DNA from: Bailinhaonella thermotolerans | Lineage (GTDB): Bacteria > Actinomycetota > Actinomycetes > Streptosporangiales > Streptosporangiaceae | Assembly (NCBI RefSeq): GCF_003594875.1 | Contig: NZ_QZEY01000008.1 | Span: 248,001-312,000, forward strand | Length of the DNA stretch: 64,000 nt | Reading direction: 5' to 3' | In this document: positions 37,238 to 46,310 of the stretch, one piece after another | How the letters are laid out: each line of letters begins with the position of its first letter | How positions within the stretch are numbered: the first letter of the stretch is position 1 | Made by a program: the position numbers and the translations under genes | The notes under the pieces: generated by a model | Seen by the model: the letters and a program-made list of their open reading frames with translations, nothing else | Database searches by the model: none | What the model was told of the DNA's origin: nothing

Positions 37238-38743
37238 CTACGGGGTGGGCTCCGCGCTGCGGAGCATGGGGAGCTTGTCCTGGATGCAGCGCTCCTGCGA
37301 CGCCTGGTCCGGGTAGCGGTTCTTGTCCGCGCACTCGGTGACCGGGCTGATGAAGGAGGTGTACGCGATGATGCCCAGGATCAGCCCCAGCACGGACATG
37401 ACGATCCCGGCGATGCCGAACCCGCGCCCGCGGTTGGTCGCCGCGGACACCACGCCGAGCACGATCCCGGCGGCCGAGCCGATGAAGCACAGGCTGCACG
37501 TGATCAGGGAGACGATCCCGAGCACGAGCGCCGCGATGCCGAGGCCCCGCCCGCGCGGCGGCTCGGCCTGCGGCGGCCACTGCCCGGGCCCGCCCGCCGC
37601 GCCGCCCCCGCCGTACTCCTGACCGCCGCCGTAGCCCTGCCCCCCGCCGTACTCCTGACCGCCGCCGTAGCCCTGCCCGCCGCCGTACCCCTGGCCGCCG
37701 CCGTACTCCTGCCCGCCGCCGTACCCCTGGCCGTACGCCGGGGGCTGGTCCCCGGCGTGCTGGCCGCCGTACTGGTCTCCGTATCGGGGCCCGTCCTGCG
37801 GCCCGCTCGTGCCGAAGGCCGCCGTCGGCTCGTCCGGCCTGGCCGTGGCGTACGGCTCCGCGGACCCCGCCGCCCGCGCGGTGGAGCCGTAGTCCGCCGT
37901 CGGCCCCTCGGGACCCCCGGAGCCTTCGGGCGCGCCGAGGCCGGTGGGCCCGCCGGGACCGCTCGGGCCGGCGGATCGGCCGGGGCCGCTCGGGCCGGCC
38001 GATCCGGCAGGCGCGCTCGGATCGGCGGAGCCGCCGGGGCCGGTCTCCGGGAAGGCCGCGGTGCCGCCGGGACCCGTGCCGCCCGACGGCCGCTCGGATT
38101 CCCCGGACCCGCCCGTACCACCCGACGACCCCCCGGATCCCCCGGATCCCCCGGATCCCCCGGAAGCGCCCGTACCGCCCGACAGCCCCCCGAGCCCCCC
38201 GGAAACGCCCGTACCACTCGACAGCCCCCCGGACCCCCCGGACACGCCCGCGCCGTACACCGCGGTCGGCCCGCCGTACGCCCGCTCGGCCCCGCCCGCC
38301 GGCGGGTCCCCGTCCCCGGGTGCCTGCGACGGCCCGCCGTACGGGCTGTGGGTCTCCCCCTGCGCCGGCCCGCCGTACGGCGTGCTCGCCGCGCCCTCGG
38401 CCTGGCCCCCGAAGAGCCGCTCGCCGGTCTCCAGCGGCCGCGTGCCCGTGCCCTCCGGCGTGCCGTGCCCGGGCGGCTCGACCCGGATCGTCTCCTGCCC
38501 GGGCCCGCCCGAAGCGGCGGAAGGACCCGAGGAGCCCGAGGAATCCGAGGAATCCGAAACGTCCGCCGCGCCCGAGGAGTCCGGGGAGCCCTGGGCGTCC
38601 GCCGTGTCCTCGGCGTCGGGCGCGTCCGCCTCCCGGCCGGGCCGGGGCGGCGGGCCGGGCTCCCCGCCCTCGCCGGGCCCGGCCGCGCGCAGGTCCTCGC
38701 CGTCCTCGCGACGTCGCTTGCTGGGATCGTCAGGGGTCGTCAC
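37238..38743 (-). CDS. DUF4190 membrane protein with a very long disordered N-terminal region
   Basis: About 501 residues from GTG 38743 (GGGAG seven bases upstream). Residues 1 to about 390 are low complexity: acidic/Ser-rich, then Gly/Ser repeats (SGGTGASGGS, GGSGGSGGS), Pro/Gly repeats, and finally YGGGQ repeats (GQGYGGGQEYGGGQ). The C-terminal 110 residues hold two hydrophobic helices (LGIAALVLGIVSLITCSLCF and GIAGIVMSVLGLILGIIAYT), the DUF4190 pattern, and a short extracytoplasmic-looking tail with two Cys. Function unknown; the repeats resemble cell-surface or phase-separating regions. Confidence 0.85.
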   Translation of the reverse strand: MTTPDDPSKRRREDGEDLRAAGPGEGGEPGPPPRPGREADAPDAEDTADAQGSPDSSGAADVSDSSDSSGSSGPSAASGGPGQETIRVEPPGHGTPEGTGTRPLETGERLFGGQAEGAASTPYGGPAQGETHSPYGGPSQAPGDGDPPAGGAERAYGGPTAVYGAGVSGGSGGLSSGTGVSGGLGGLSGGTGASGGSGGSGGSGGSSGGTGGSGESERPSGGTGPGGTAAFPETGPGGSADPSAPAGSAGPSGPGRSAGPSGPGGPTGLGAPEGSGGPEGPTADYGSTARAAGSAEPYATARPDEPTAAFGTSGPQDGPRYGDQYGGQHAGDQPPAYGQGYGGGQEYGGGQGYGGGQGYGGGQEYGGGQGYGGGQEYGGGGAAGGPGQWPPQAEPPRGRGLGIAALVLGIVSLITCSLCFIGSAAGIVLGVVSAATNRGRGFGIAGIVMSVLGLILGIIAYTSFISPVTECADKNRYPDQASQERCIQDKLPMLRSAEPTP

Positions 38744-38903
38744 GCTGATCTCCCACGGGGTTGGAGCCGACACATCCGGCGTTTCAAGCCGACACTTCAG
38801 CATCCCCCGAACCGGCCCTCCTAGACGCGCGGGGTCATTAAAGGTCGGTTATCGGCTTCCCCCCAGGTTCCCGCCCCCCTCCCGCTCCCGGCAAGATGGC
38901 AGG

Positions 38904-39350
38904 GTGTTCGAGACATCGGTGAGCTACCAGCTCATCCGCCTGCTCAAGGCGCACCGGCAGCGCCTCGCCGAGGACCTGGCCGGGCTCGGGCTGCACGTCG
39001 GGCAGGAGATGCTGCTCGCCCGCCTGTGGGAGCGGGACGGGCTGTCCCAGTCCGAGCTGGTCGCCCGCCTGGGCGTGGAGCCCCCCACCGTGACCAAGAC
39101 CCTCCAGCGCCTCGAACGCGCCGGTTTCGTACGGCGTGAGCCCGACCCGGGCAACCGCCGCGTCTCCCGGGTCTACCTCACCGAACGCGGCCGGGAACTG
39201 CGCGGGCCCGTGGAGCGCGCCTGGAACCGCATGGACGACGCGATGCTGGCGGGCCTCGACGGGCCCGAGCGCGAGGCCCTGCGCGCGATGCTCCCGCGCA
39301 TGGCGGCCGGGATCGCCGCGGCCCCCATCGACGGCCCCTGCGGGGGCTGA
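38904..39350 (+). CDS. MarR-family transcriptional regulator
   Basis: A 148-residue winged-helix regulator: LSQSELVARLGVEPPTVTKT is the recognition region and REPDPGNRRVSRVYLTERGR the wing. GTG 38904 is the start. The tandem palindromes just after its end and before the SDR gene are likely its operator, so it probably controls the SDR gene and perhaps responds to a phenolic or quinone ligand, as is common in the family. Confidence 0.9.
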   Translation: MFETSVSYQLIRLLKAHRQRLAEDLAGLGLHVGQEMLLARLWERDGLSQSELVARLGVEPPTVTKTLQRLERAGFVRREPDPGNRRVSRVYLTERGRELRGPVERAWNRMDDAMLAGLDGPEREALRAMLPRMAAGIAAAPIDGPCGG

Positions 39351-39388
39351 GGAGACCCCTTGCCTCCGGCTCCGGGCGCGTGCTTTCA

Positions 39389-39413
39389 TTAGCCGACTAA
39401 TTTAGCCAGCTAA
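39389..39413. promoter_or_regulatory. Two adjacent TTAGnnnnCTAA palindromes (likely MarR operator)
   Basis: TTAGCCGACTAA (39389-39400) and TTAGCCAGCTAA (39402-39413) are two 12-bp palindromes separated by one base. They are the most A+T-rich words in the neighbourhood and lie 2 bp before the GAGGAG that serves the SDR gene. Confidence 0.65.
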
Positions 39414-39426
39414 TGAGGAGATCTCC

Positions 39427-40209
39427 ATGGACCTCGGACTCCGCGACCGCACCGTGCTCGTGACCGGCGGCTCATCGGGCATCGGCGCGGCCACCGCCGT
39501 CGCCTTCGGCCGCGAGGGCGCCCGCGTGGCCCTCACCTACCGCGACCGGAAGGACGCCGCCGAGCGCGTCGCCGGGGAGGTCGAGCGGGCCGGCGGCCAG
39601 GCCCTGGCCCTCCCCCTCGACCTGGGCGACCCCGGCTCCGTCCGGGCGGCCGTCGAATCCGTCGAACGCCGCTGGGGCCCGGTCTCCTCACTGGTGGGCA
39701 ACGCCGTGAACTGGGGCGCCGACGGGCCCGACCTGAACGCGCGCTTCGAGGACGTCCCCCACGAGACCTGGCTCGCGATGCTCGGCTCCAACGTGGCGGG
39801 CAACGCCGCGCTGGCCGCCGCCGTGCTCCCCGGGATGCGCCGCGCCGGCTTCGGCCGCGTGGTCTTCGTCTCCTCCGGCGTGGCCGAGGAGGGCCTGCCG
39901 GGACCCGGTCCGTACGGCACCGCCAAGTCGGCCCTGCACGGCCTGGCCCGCGCGCTCGCGTGGAACGCCGGCCCCGACGGGGTGCTGGTGAACGTGGTCG
40001 CGCCCGGGTTCACGCTGACCGACCGGGGCTGGGAGCCGCCGCGGGAGCTGCTGGAGACGATGGCCTCGCGCACCCCGTCGCGGCGGCTGTCCACCGCCGC
40101 CGACGTGGCCGGCCTCATCGTGTTCCTGGCCTCGGCGGCCAACGGCAACCTCACCGGCGAGCTGATCCGCGAGGGCTCGTCGGCCGGGCGGTCCGGGCAC
40201 ACGGTGTGA
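39427..40209 (+). CDS. Short-chain dehydrogenase/reductase (FabG-like)
   Basis: A 260-residue SDR. NAD(P) motif VLVTGGSSGIGAATAVAFGR (TGxxxGxG), NNAG equivalent GNAVNWG, the catalytic Ser in VVFVSSGVAEEG and Y/K in GPYGTAKSALHG. The substrate is unknown; 3-oxoacyl reduction is a generic prediction. GAGGAG lies six bases before the ATG. It follows a MarR gene, with the presumed operator between them. Confidence 0.92.
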   Translation: MDLGLRDRTVLVTGGSSGIGAATAVAFGREGARVALTYRDRKDAAERVAGEVERAGGQALALPLDLGDPGSVRAAVESVERRWGPVSSLVGNAVNWGADGPDLNARFEDVPHETWLAMLGSNVAGNAALAAAVLPGMRRAGFGRVVFVSSGVAEEGLPGPGPYGTAKSALHGLARALAWNAGPDGVLVNVVAPGFTLTDRGWEPPRELLETMASRTPSRRLSTAADVAGLIVFLASAANGNLTGELIREGSSAGRSGHTV

Positions 40210-40261
40210 CGGCGCGGGCGGGGTTACGCTGGGGGCGAGTCCCCGGCATCAGGCGGTCCCG

Positions 40262-40756
40262 ATGGCGGAACACTTCAGCAGGTTCGAGGCGGCCGGGCCC
40301 CAGGTGGTCGAGCTCGCCCCGCCGTGGAATCTCGCCCGCGGCCTCAGCATCACCTTCGACGTGCGGCTGACCGCCCTCCCCTCCGGCACGTGGCGCACGC
40401 TGTTCCACCGGCCCGTGGCCCGGGGCGACGCCCGCGCCCTGGGCCTGTGGGTCTTCCCCGACGCCCCGCGCCTGCGCGCCCAGGCGTTCCACGAGCGGGG
40501 CCCGGAATGGGTGGACAGCGAGGCCGTGCAGCTCGACGTCTGGACCCCGATCGCCGTCATCGCCGACGCCCGGTGGCTGCGCGTCTACCGGGCCGGGAAG
40601 GTCGAGGACGCCGTGCGCCTCCCCCGGGCGCTGCTCCCCGCCTTCGGCCCCCTCCACGTGCTCCCCTCGCCCGCCCCCGACGTCGCCCTGCGGGACCTCC
40701 GCGTCTACGACCACCCGATCGACGAGCCCGCCATCCGCGCCCTGAGCGCCCGCTGA
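40262..40756 (+). CDS. LamG-like (concanavalin A-like) domain protein
   Basis: A 164-residue protein with the jelly-roll pattern LSITFDVRLTALPSGTWRTL, VIADARWLRVYRAGK, and the C-terminal LRDLRVYDHPIDEPAIRALS typical of LamG/pentraxin-type domains. There is no signal peptide, so it is probably cytoplasmic. Function unknown. The assignment rests on fold-like motifs only. Confidence 0.62.
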   Translation: MAEHFSRFEAAGPQVVELAPPWNLARGLSITFDVRLTALPSGTWRTLFHRPVARGDARALGLWVFPDAPRLRAQAFHERGPEWVDSEAVQLDVWTPIAVIADARWLRVYRAGKVEDAVRLPRALLPAFGPLHVLPSPAPDVALRDLRVYDHPIDEPAIRALSAR

Positions 40757-40795
40757 CCCCGCGCCCAGGGCCGACGGAACGGAACCCGGTGTCAT

Positions 40796-40822
40796 CGGTC
40801 GATGACCCGGTGTCATCGACCG
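40796..40822. promoter_or_regulatory. Perfect inverted repeat upstream of purF
   Basis: CGGTCGATGA, loop CCCGGTG, TCATCGACCG. It sits 43 bp before the purF start, overlapped by a direct repeat of cccggtgtcatcg. It could be a terminator of the previous gene or a purine-related operator or attenuator. Confidence 0.5.
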
Positions 40823-40865
40823 GGGCGGGGCCGCGGAGGTCCGAGGGGGCACCTAGACTGGGCGG

Positions 40866-42305
40866 GTGCTCAAGGGCGACGGCCGACTCAGCCATGACCT
40901 GGACCCCCATGATCACGCGCCGAAGGACGCCTGTGGCGTCTTCGGGGTGTGGGCACCAGGCGAAGAAGTCTCGAAACTCACCTACTACGGGCTTTACGCG
41001 CTGCAGCACCGCGGGCAGGAATCCGCGGGCATAGCGGTCAGCGAGGGCAGCCGCATCCTCGTCTACAAGGACATGGGGCTCGTGTCCCAGGTCTTCGACG
41101 AGTCCGTGCTGACCACGCTCAAGGGGCACCTGGCGGTCGGGCACTGCCGGTACTCCACGACCGGCTCAAGCGTGTGGGAGAACGCGCAGCCGACGCTGCG
41201 GTCCACCGACGAGGGAGGACTCGCGCTCGCCCACAACGGGAACCTGATCAACACCGCCGAGCTGGCGGCGCGACTGCCCGCCGGGAAGCTGGCGGCCACC
41301 AGCGACACCGAGGTGCTGACCGCGCTGCTCGCCGGCGAGGGCGGGTCCTCGGTCGAGGACGCCGCCGCCGAGATCCTGCCGCAGGTCAAGGGCGCCTACT
41401 CGCTCGTGTTCATGAACGAGCGCACGCTGTACGCCGCCCGGGACCCGCAGGGCATCCGGCCGCTCGTGCTCGGCCGCCTGGAGCGGGGCTGGGTGGTCGC
41501 CTCCGAGACCGCCGCCCTGGACATCGTGGGCGCCCACTTCGTGCGCGAGGTGGAGCCGGGCGAGTTCCTCACCATCGACGAGGACGGCGTGCGGTCGCGC
41601 CGGTTCGCGCTGGCCGAGCCCAAGGGCTGCCTGTTCGAGTACGTCTACCTGGCCCGGCCCGACACCACCATCGCGGGGCGCGGCGTCCAGGTCACCCGGG
41701 TCGAGGTGGGCCGCAGGCTGGCCCGGGAGCACCCGGTCGAGGCCGACCTGGTCATCCCCACGCCCGAGTCCGGCACCCCCGCCGCCATCGGCTACGCCGA
41801 GGAGAGCGGCATCCCGTACGGCCAGGGCCTGGTGAAGAACTCCTACGTCGGGCGGACGTTCATCCAGCCGTCGCAGACGATCAGGCAGCTCGGCATCCGC
41901 CTCAAGCTCAACCCGCTCCGCGAGATCATCGAGGGCAAGCGCCTGGTGGTCGTGGACGACTCGATCGTGCGCGGGAACACCCAGCGCGCGATCGTGCGGA
42001 TGCTGCGCGAGGCCGGGGCCGCCGAGGTGCACGTGCGCATCTCCAGCCCGCCCGTGACCTGGCCCTGCTTCTACGGCATCGACTTCGCGACGAGGGCCGA
42101 ACTGATCGCCGGGTCCCTGTCGGTCGAGGAGATCCGCCAGTCGCTCGGGGCCGACTCCCTCGGCTACATCTCGCTGCCGCAGCTCGTGGAGGCCACCACG
42201 ATCCCCGAGGACAAGCTCTGCCGCGCCTGCTTCGACGGGAAGTACCCCATCTCGATCGACGACACGAAGGTCGGCAAGTACGTCCTCGAGTCCACCAGCC
42301 AGTGA
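40866..42305 (+). CDS. purF: Amidophosphoribosyltransferase
   Basis: A 479-residue first enzyme of de novo purine synthesis, making phosphoribosylamine from PRPP and glutamine. The propeptide ends before the nucleophile C23 (CGVFGVW). The glutaminase domain shows GHCRYSTTG and LAHNGNLIN; the PRPP loop is VVVDDSIVRGNTQRA. Cysteines in CFYGIDF and CRACFDG match the 4Fe-4S, B. subtilis-like form. The start is GTG 40866. It is directly followed by purM. Confidence 0.98.
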   Translation: MLKGDGRLSHDLDPHDHAPKDACGVFGVWAPGEEVSKLTYYGLYALQHRGQESAGIAVSEGSRILVYKDMGLVSQVFDESVLTTLKGHLAVGHCRYSTTGSSVWENAQPTLRSTDEGGLALAHNGNLINTAELAARLPAGKLAATSDTEVLTALLAGEGGSSVEDAAAEILPQVKGAYSLVFMNERTLYAARDPQGIRPLVLGRLERGWVVASETAALDIVGAHFVREVEPGEFLTIDEDGVRSRRFALAEPKGCLFEYVYLARPDTTIAGRGVQVTRVEVGRRLAREHPVEADLVIPTPESGTPAAIGYAEESGIPYGQGLVKNSYVGRTFIQPSQTIRQLGIRLKLNPLREIIEGKRLVVVDDSIVRGNTQRAIVRMLREAGAAEVHVRISSPPVTWPCFYGIDFATRAELIAGSLSVEEIRQSLGADSLGYISLPQLVEATTIPEDKLCRACFDGKYPISIDDTKVGKYVLESTSQ

Positions 42306-42322
42306 AAGACCGGAAAGACCCA

Positions 42323-43366
42323 GTGAGCGATCAGCCCGAGACAGTTTCGTACGCCGCGGCCGGAGTCGACATCGAGGCGGGTGACCGCGCGGTCGAGCTG
42401 ATGAAGTCGAAGGTGGCGCGCGCCCGCCGGCCGGAGGTGGTGGACGACGCCAGCGGCTTCGCCGGCCTGTTCGACGCCTCGGCGCTGACCCGCATGCGCC
42501 GCCCCCTCCTGGTCACCTCCACCGACGGCGTGGGCACGAAGGTGCTGCTCGCGCAGGAGATGGACAGGCACGACACCGTCGGGATCGACCTGGTCGCGAT
42601 GGTGGTGGACGACCTGGTGGTGTGCGGCGCCGAGCCGCTGTTCATGACCGACTACATCGCCACCGGCAAGGTCGTCCCCGAGCGGATCGCGGCGATCGTG
42701 GGCGGGGTGGCCGAGGGCTGCCGGCAGGCGGGCTGCGCGCTCAGCGGCGGCGAGACGGCCGAGCACCCGGGCGTCATGGGCGCCGACGAGTACGACCTGG
42801 CGGGCGCGGCGACCGGCGTCGTGGAGGCGGACCGGCTCCTCGGCCCCGACCGGGTGCGGCCGGGCGACGTGGTGCTGGGCCTGGCCTCCTCGGGCGTGCA
42901 CTCCAACGGGTTCTCCCTGGTCCGCTACGTCCTGAAGCGGGCGGGCCTGGCGCTGGACGCCGACCTGCCCGAGCTGGACCGGCCGCTGGGCGAGGAACTG
43001 CTGACCCCCACCCGGATCTACGCCCTGGACTGCCTGGCGCTGGCCGCGGGCGTCGAGGTCCACGCGTTCGCCCACATCACCGGCGGCGGCCTGGCGGCCA
43101 ACCTGGCCCGCTCCCTCCCCAAGGGCGTGGACGCCGTGCTGAACCGCTCCTCCTGGATCGTCCCGCCGATCTTCCAGGTCCTCCAGGGCCACGGCGGCGT
43201 GCCGGACGAGGAGATGGACCGCACGTTCAACCTGGGCGTGGGCATGTGCGCGATCGTCCCCCGCGAGTCGGCGGACGCCGCGATCGCCCTGCTCGCCGAC
43301 CGCGGCCTGCCCGCGTGGGTGCTCGGCGACGTCATCCCCGGCGAGGGCCGCGCCATCCTGTCCTGA
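42323..43366 (+). CDS. purM: Phosphoribosylformylglycinamidine cyclo-ligase (AIR synthetase)
   Basis: A 347-residue enzyme closing the imidazole ring of FGAM. YAAAGVDIEAGDRAVELMKS, LVTSTDGVGTKVLLA, DDLVVCGAEPLFMTDYIATG and HITGGGLAANLARSLP are characteristic. GTG 42323 starts 18 bp after the purF stop, so the two are co-transcribed. Confidence 0.98.
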   Translation: MSDQPETVSYAAAGVDIEAGDRAVELMKSKVARARRPEVVDDASGFAGLFDASALTRMRRPLLVTSTDGVGTKVLLAQEMDRHDTVGIDLVAMVVDDLVVCGAEPLFMTDYIATGKVVPERIAAIVGGVAEGCRQAGCALSGGETAEHPGVMGADEYDLAGAATGVVEADRLLGPDRVRPGDVVLGLASSGVHSNGFSLVRYVLKRAGLALDADLPELDRPLGEELLTPTRIYALDCLALAAGVEVHAFAHITGGGLAANLARSLPKGVDAVLNRSSWIVPPIFQVLQGHGGVPDEEMDRTFNLGVGMCAIVPRESADAAIALLADRGLPAWVLGDVIPGEGRAILS

Positions 43367-43531
43367 CCGCCGCCGTCCGCCCGCCGTACGGCCCGGGCCC
43401 GCCCGCCCCGCCGTACGGCATGGCGGACATGCGCGGACATGGGGCGGACATGGGCGAACGCGGTCGTACGGCATGGGCGGGAAGCCGTGCGGCGCCCGGC
43501 GGGTGAGCCTCGGTACGGGGGCGAACACAAA

Positions 43532-43563
43532 CACCCGGCGGGCCCTCTCGGGCCGGCCGGGTG
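43532..43563. terminator. Bidirectional hairpin between purM and DUF3073 gene
   Basis: CACCCGGCGGGCCC, TCTC loop, GGGCCGGCCGGGTG; 14-bp stem with one mismatch, between convergent genes and followed by no T run. Confidence 0.72.
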
Positions 43564-43590
43564 CCGTGCGCGTTCTGACCGACTGGATCG

Positions 43591-43821
43591 TCAGCGGCGC
43601 GAGGTCTGGTCCTCGCGATCGTCCTCCTCGCCGTCGTCGGCGTAGTCGGAGTATCGCTCGGCCAGCTCGTCATAGGGGTCGTAGACGTCGTCCTCCTGGG
43701 TGGAGTCCTCGTCGTTTACGCCCAGCTCCTCGCGCAGTCGATCAAGATCTGTGCCGCCGCTGTTGTACTTCAGCCGGCGAGCAACCTTGACCTGCTTGGC
43801 CTTGGCTCGGCCGCGCCCCAT
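43591..43821 (-). CDS. DUF3073 domain protein
   Basis: A 76-residue, highly charged protein: MGRGRAKAKQVKVARRLKYN, then SGGTDLDRLREELG and an acidic tail (DYADDGEEDDRED). It matches the DUF3073 family, conserved in actinobacteria between purM and vdh. Function unknown. ATG 43821 is chosen over an upstream in-frame codon because the conserved family start is MGRGRAK. Confidence 0.92.
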   Translation of the reverse strand: MGRGRAKAKQVKVARRLKYNSGGTDLDRLREELGVNDEDSTQEDDVYDPYDELAERYSDYADDGEEDDREDQTSRR

Positions 43822-43973
43822 TGGCTCGACCCCCTCATGCGGGGCCGTGCCCGACCCCTCGTCGCTAGCGCTATCCGAACGCTGACGCACCCTGACCTCT
43901 GGCGTCAGCCCATGTTCGCCTACAACCGTACCTGTTTTGAGCCCAGCTCGGTACGCCGTATGGGGCGCGGCGG

Positions 43974-45095
43974 TCAGTTGCTAAGCCAAATGCCCCTAAG
44001 ACGCCCGACTTCCGACATTCTTCTCTCTGCCAGACGATCCGCGGCGACGGCCGGAGGTACGTCCTCTTCCGCCGCGATGGTGAAGATCCTCCGGGTGATG
44101 TCGAAGATCTGGCTCGCCTTGGACCGCGCGCGGTCCATGTCGAAGCCCTCGATCTCGTCCGACACCTGGATGACCCCTCCGGAGTTCACAACATAGTCCG
44201 GGGCGTAGAGAATTCCCCGGTCAGCGAGTTGCTTCTCCACCCCGGCGTGCGCGAGCTGGTTGTTCGCGCCGCCGCAGACCACCTTGGCCCGCAGGCGCGC
44301 CACCGTGTCGTCGTCCAGCGCCCCGCCGAGGGCGCAGGGGGCGTACACGTCGATGTCGGACGCGGTCAGCGCGGCCTGGTCGTCGACCACCTCGACCTGG
44401 GGATACAGCGCCCTGAGCCGCTCGATCGCGCGCTCGTCCACGTCGCAGACCACGACCTCGGCGCCGTCCTCGATCAGGTGCCCGACGAGCCGGTGCCCGA
44501 CCTTGCCCACGCCCTCGACGCCGACCCGGCGCCCGGACAGGCTGGTCGCGCCCCACGTGTGGTCGGCCGCGGCCCGCATCCCCTGGTAGACGCCGTACGC
44601 CGTGAGGATGGAGGAGTCACCGGCGCCGCCGTGGGCCGGCGTGCGGCCGGTCACGTAGCGGGACTCGCGGGCGACGATGTCCATGTCCTCGCTGTAGGTG
44701 CCCACGTCGCAGGCGGTGTAGTAGCGCCCGCCCAGGGACTGCACGAACCTGCCGTAGGCCCGCAGCAGCGCCTCGGACTTGTCCCGCGACGGGTCGCCGA
44801 TGATCACGGCCTTGCCGCCGCCGAGGTCGAGCCCGGCCATCGCGTTCTTGTACGCCATGGCCCGTGAGAGATTGAGCACATCGGCGAGCGCGGCGGACTC
44901 GCTCTCGTAGGGGTAGAACCGCGTCCCGCCCAGGGCGGGGCCGAGCGCGGTGCTGTAGATCGCGATGATCGCGTACAGTCCGCTGCGCTCGTCCGAGCAG
45001 AACACAACCTGCTCGTGGCCGTTCGGGGTGCTGTTGGCCCCGGGATTTCTGGGCTGCCCGGAGGTTTTGGGCAGGCCCGGGAAGACGTCAGTCAC
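43974..45095 (-). CDS. vdh: Leucine/valine dehydrogenase (Glu/Leu/Phe/Val family)
   Basis: About 373 residues. [20 protein letters not shown] and [17 protein letters not shown] contain the substrate Gly loop and catalytic Lys; the NAD-binding [16 protein letters not shown] follows. It reversibly deaminates branched-chain amino acids to 2-oxoacids. GTG 45095 (VTDVFPGL) matches the start of Streptomyces Vdh and has GGGAG upstream; ATG 45131 is the alternative. Co-location with purM, DUF3073 and bldC is conserved in Streptomyces. Confidence 0.93.
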   Translation of the reverse strand: MTDVFPGLPKTSGQPRNPGANSTPNGHEQVVFCSDERSGLYAIIAIYSTALGPALGGTRFYPYESESAALADVLNLSRAMAYKNAMAGLDLGGGKAVIIGDPSRDKSEALLRAYGRFVQSLGGRYYTACDVGTYSEDMDIVARESRYVTGRTPAHGGAGDSSILTAYGVYQGMRAAADHTWGATSLSGRRVGVEGVGKVGHRLVGHLIEDGAEVVVCDVDERAIERLRALYPQVEVVDDQAALTASDIDVYAPCALGGALDDDTVARLRAKVVCGGANNQLAHAGVEKQLADRGILYAPDYVVNSGGVIQVSDEIEGFDMDRARSKASQIFDITRRIFTIAAEEDVPPAVAADRLAERRMSEVGRLRGIWLSN

Positions 45096-45410
45096 GGTGG
45101 TGACTCCCGGTCGTTCGGTCCGCCACTCCATCGCGGCGGCAACTGATGCCAGCGTATCCGCGCCTCCGTTGATGATCACGCCCGAGGGCCGTCCGTCCCA
45201 CCTCGTGAGATGCGGGGCCGCGATCCCGCCGGGTTCCCTCCCGCTTCCCTCCCGCTTCCTTCCCGCGCGGGCCCGAGATCGGCGAGGATGGAAGGGGACC
45301 AACCGGCCGCGAACGCTACTCTTGCGCACGGAGCACTCCCAGGCTCACCCCGCCAGCCACCCAGCGGGCCCGCTCCCGAGGCGGGCCGGACGCGCCAGAG
45401 GAGGACACAG

Positions 45411-46310
45411 GTGCTGCCCTATAGCGCGTACCTCCGCGTGTACGAGCCGCTGTCCGCCTTCACCGACCCCGAGCGCACGGCGTGGGCCGCCTACGCCGTC
45501 TCCGAGACCCGCCCCCGCCGCGCCGAGTCCCTGTCCGTCGAGCACCGCGACGCCGTACGGCGGCTGCTGGCGGTGCCGCCGATCGTCGCGCCGGACCGGG
45601 AGAGCCGCAACGCCTACCTGCGCCGCATCGAGGACCGGCTGTACGTCTGCCCGTGGCAGACGCGGCTGCGGTCGTGGCTGGAGTTCACGCGCTTCCGGGG
45701 CAGCGTGCCGGCGAACCTGCTGGAGTCCTTCGTGCCCGCGCCGGTCGTGGAGATGGTGGCCTCGGACTTCGAGCGCTACAAGGAGCGGGGCGGGGCGTCG
45801 GCGCTGCGCACCCACATCCTCAGCAGCAACTGGAACGTCCCCACTCCCTGGTTCGTGCCGTTCGACTCCTCCGAGCGCTGGCTGGTGCTCGGCGGGCCGG
45901 CCGCGGCGGAACAGCAGCAACAGCAGGCGGCGGCCCGGGACTCGGGGGCCACGACCGCGACCCCGACGCGGAACCTGATCTACGTGACGTCGATGGCGGA
46001 CGCGCGGCGGCGGGTGGCGCGGGCGCTGGGCGTGATCCGCCGCAATCTGGGCGAGATCGTCACGGTGACCCAGGTCGAAGAGGTCGGCCGGTGGCTGGAG
46101 GAGTTCCACCCCCACTCGCTCGTCGAACTCGACTACGGCGGCCTGGTCCACCTGCTCGACGACGAGGCGCTGCGGAGCGACCAGTCCGTGGCCGAGGTGA
46201 CCGCCGCGCTGAGCGGTCTGGACGCGGGTCAGGAAGAAGTAGCCGTCGCGATGTATCAGCGGGTAACAGCCCGTTGGCGCGCCGTGCAGGCGCTGGAATC
46301 GGCCAACTAG
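45411..46310 (+). CDS. Conserved actinobacterial protein of unknown function
   Basis: A 299-residue protein beginning VLPYSAYLRVYEPLSAFTDP, with YVCPWQTRLRSWLEF, TPWFVPFDSSERWLVLG, a poly-Gln run (EQQQQQ, near residue 165), NLIYVTSMADARRRVARALG and VELDYGGLVHLLDD. No transmembrane helices, no catalytic motif I recognise. The gene has a good AGAGGAGG before GTG 45411 and lies in the conserved vdh-bldC interval, which suggests a housekeeping or developmental role, but none is known to me. Confidence 0.85.
   Translation: MLPYSAYLRVYEPLSAFTDPERTAWAAYAVSETRPRRAESLSVEHRDAVRRLLAVPPIVAPDRESRNAYLRRIEDRLYVCPWQTRLRSWLEFTRFRGSVPANLLESFVPAPVVEMVASDFERYKERGGASALRTHILSSNWNVPTPWFVPFDSSERWLVLGGPAAAEQQQQQAAARDSGATTATPTRNLIYVTSMADARRRVARALGVIRRNLGEIVTVTQVEEVGRWLEEFHPHSLVELDYGGLVHLLDDEALRSDQSVAEVTAALSGLDAGQEEVAVAMYQRVTARWRAVQALESAN

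Noticed and set aside
36522-37316. Periodic LPGGARR-type protein across the 21-bp repeat
   Set aside because: It overlaps the SCP-like gene in another frame and merely reads through a minisatellite.
43822-43890. Longer start of the DUF3073 protein
   Set aside because: The 23 extra residues lack family conservation; MGRGRAK is the usual start.
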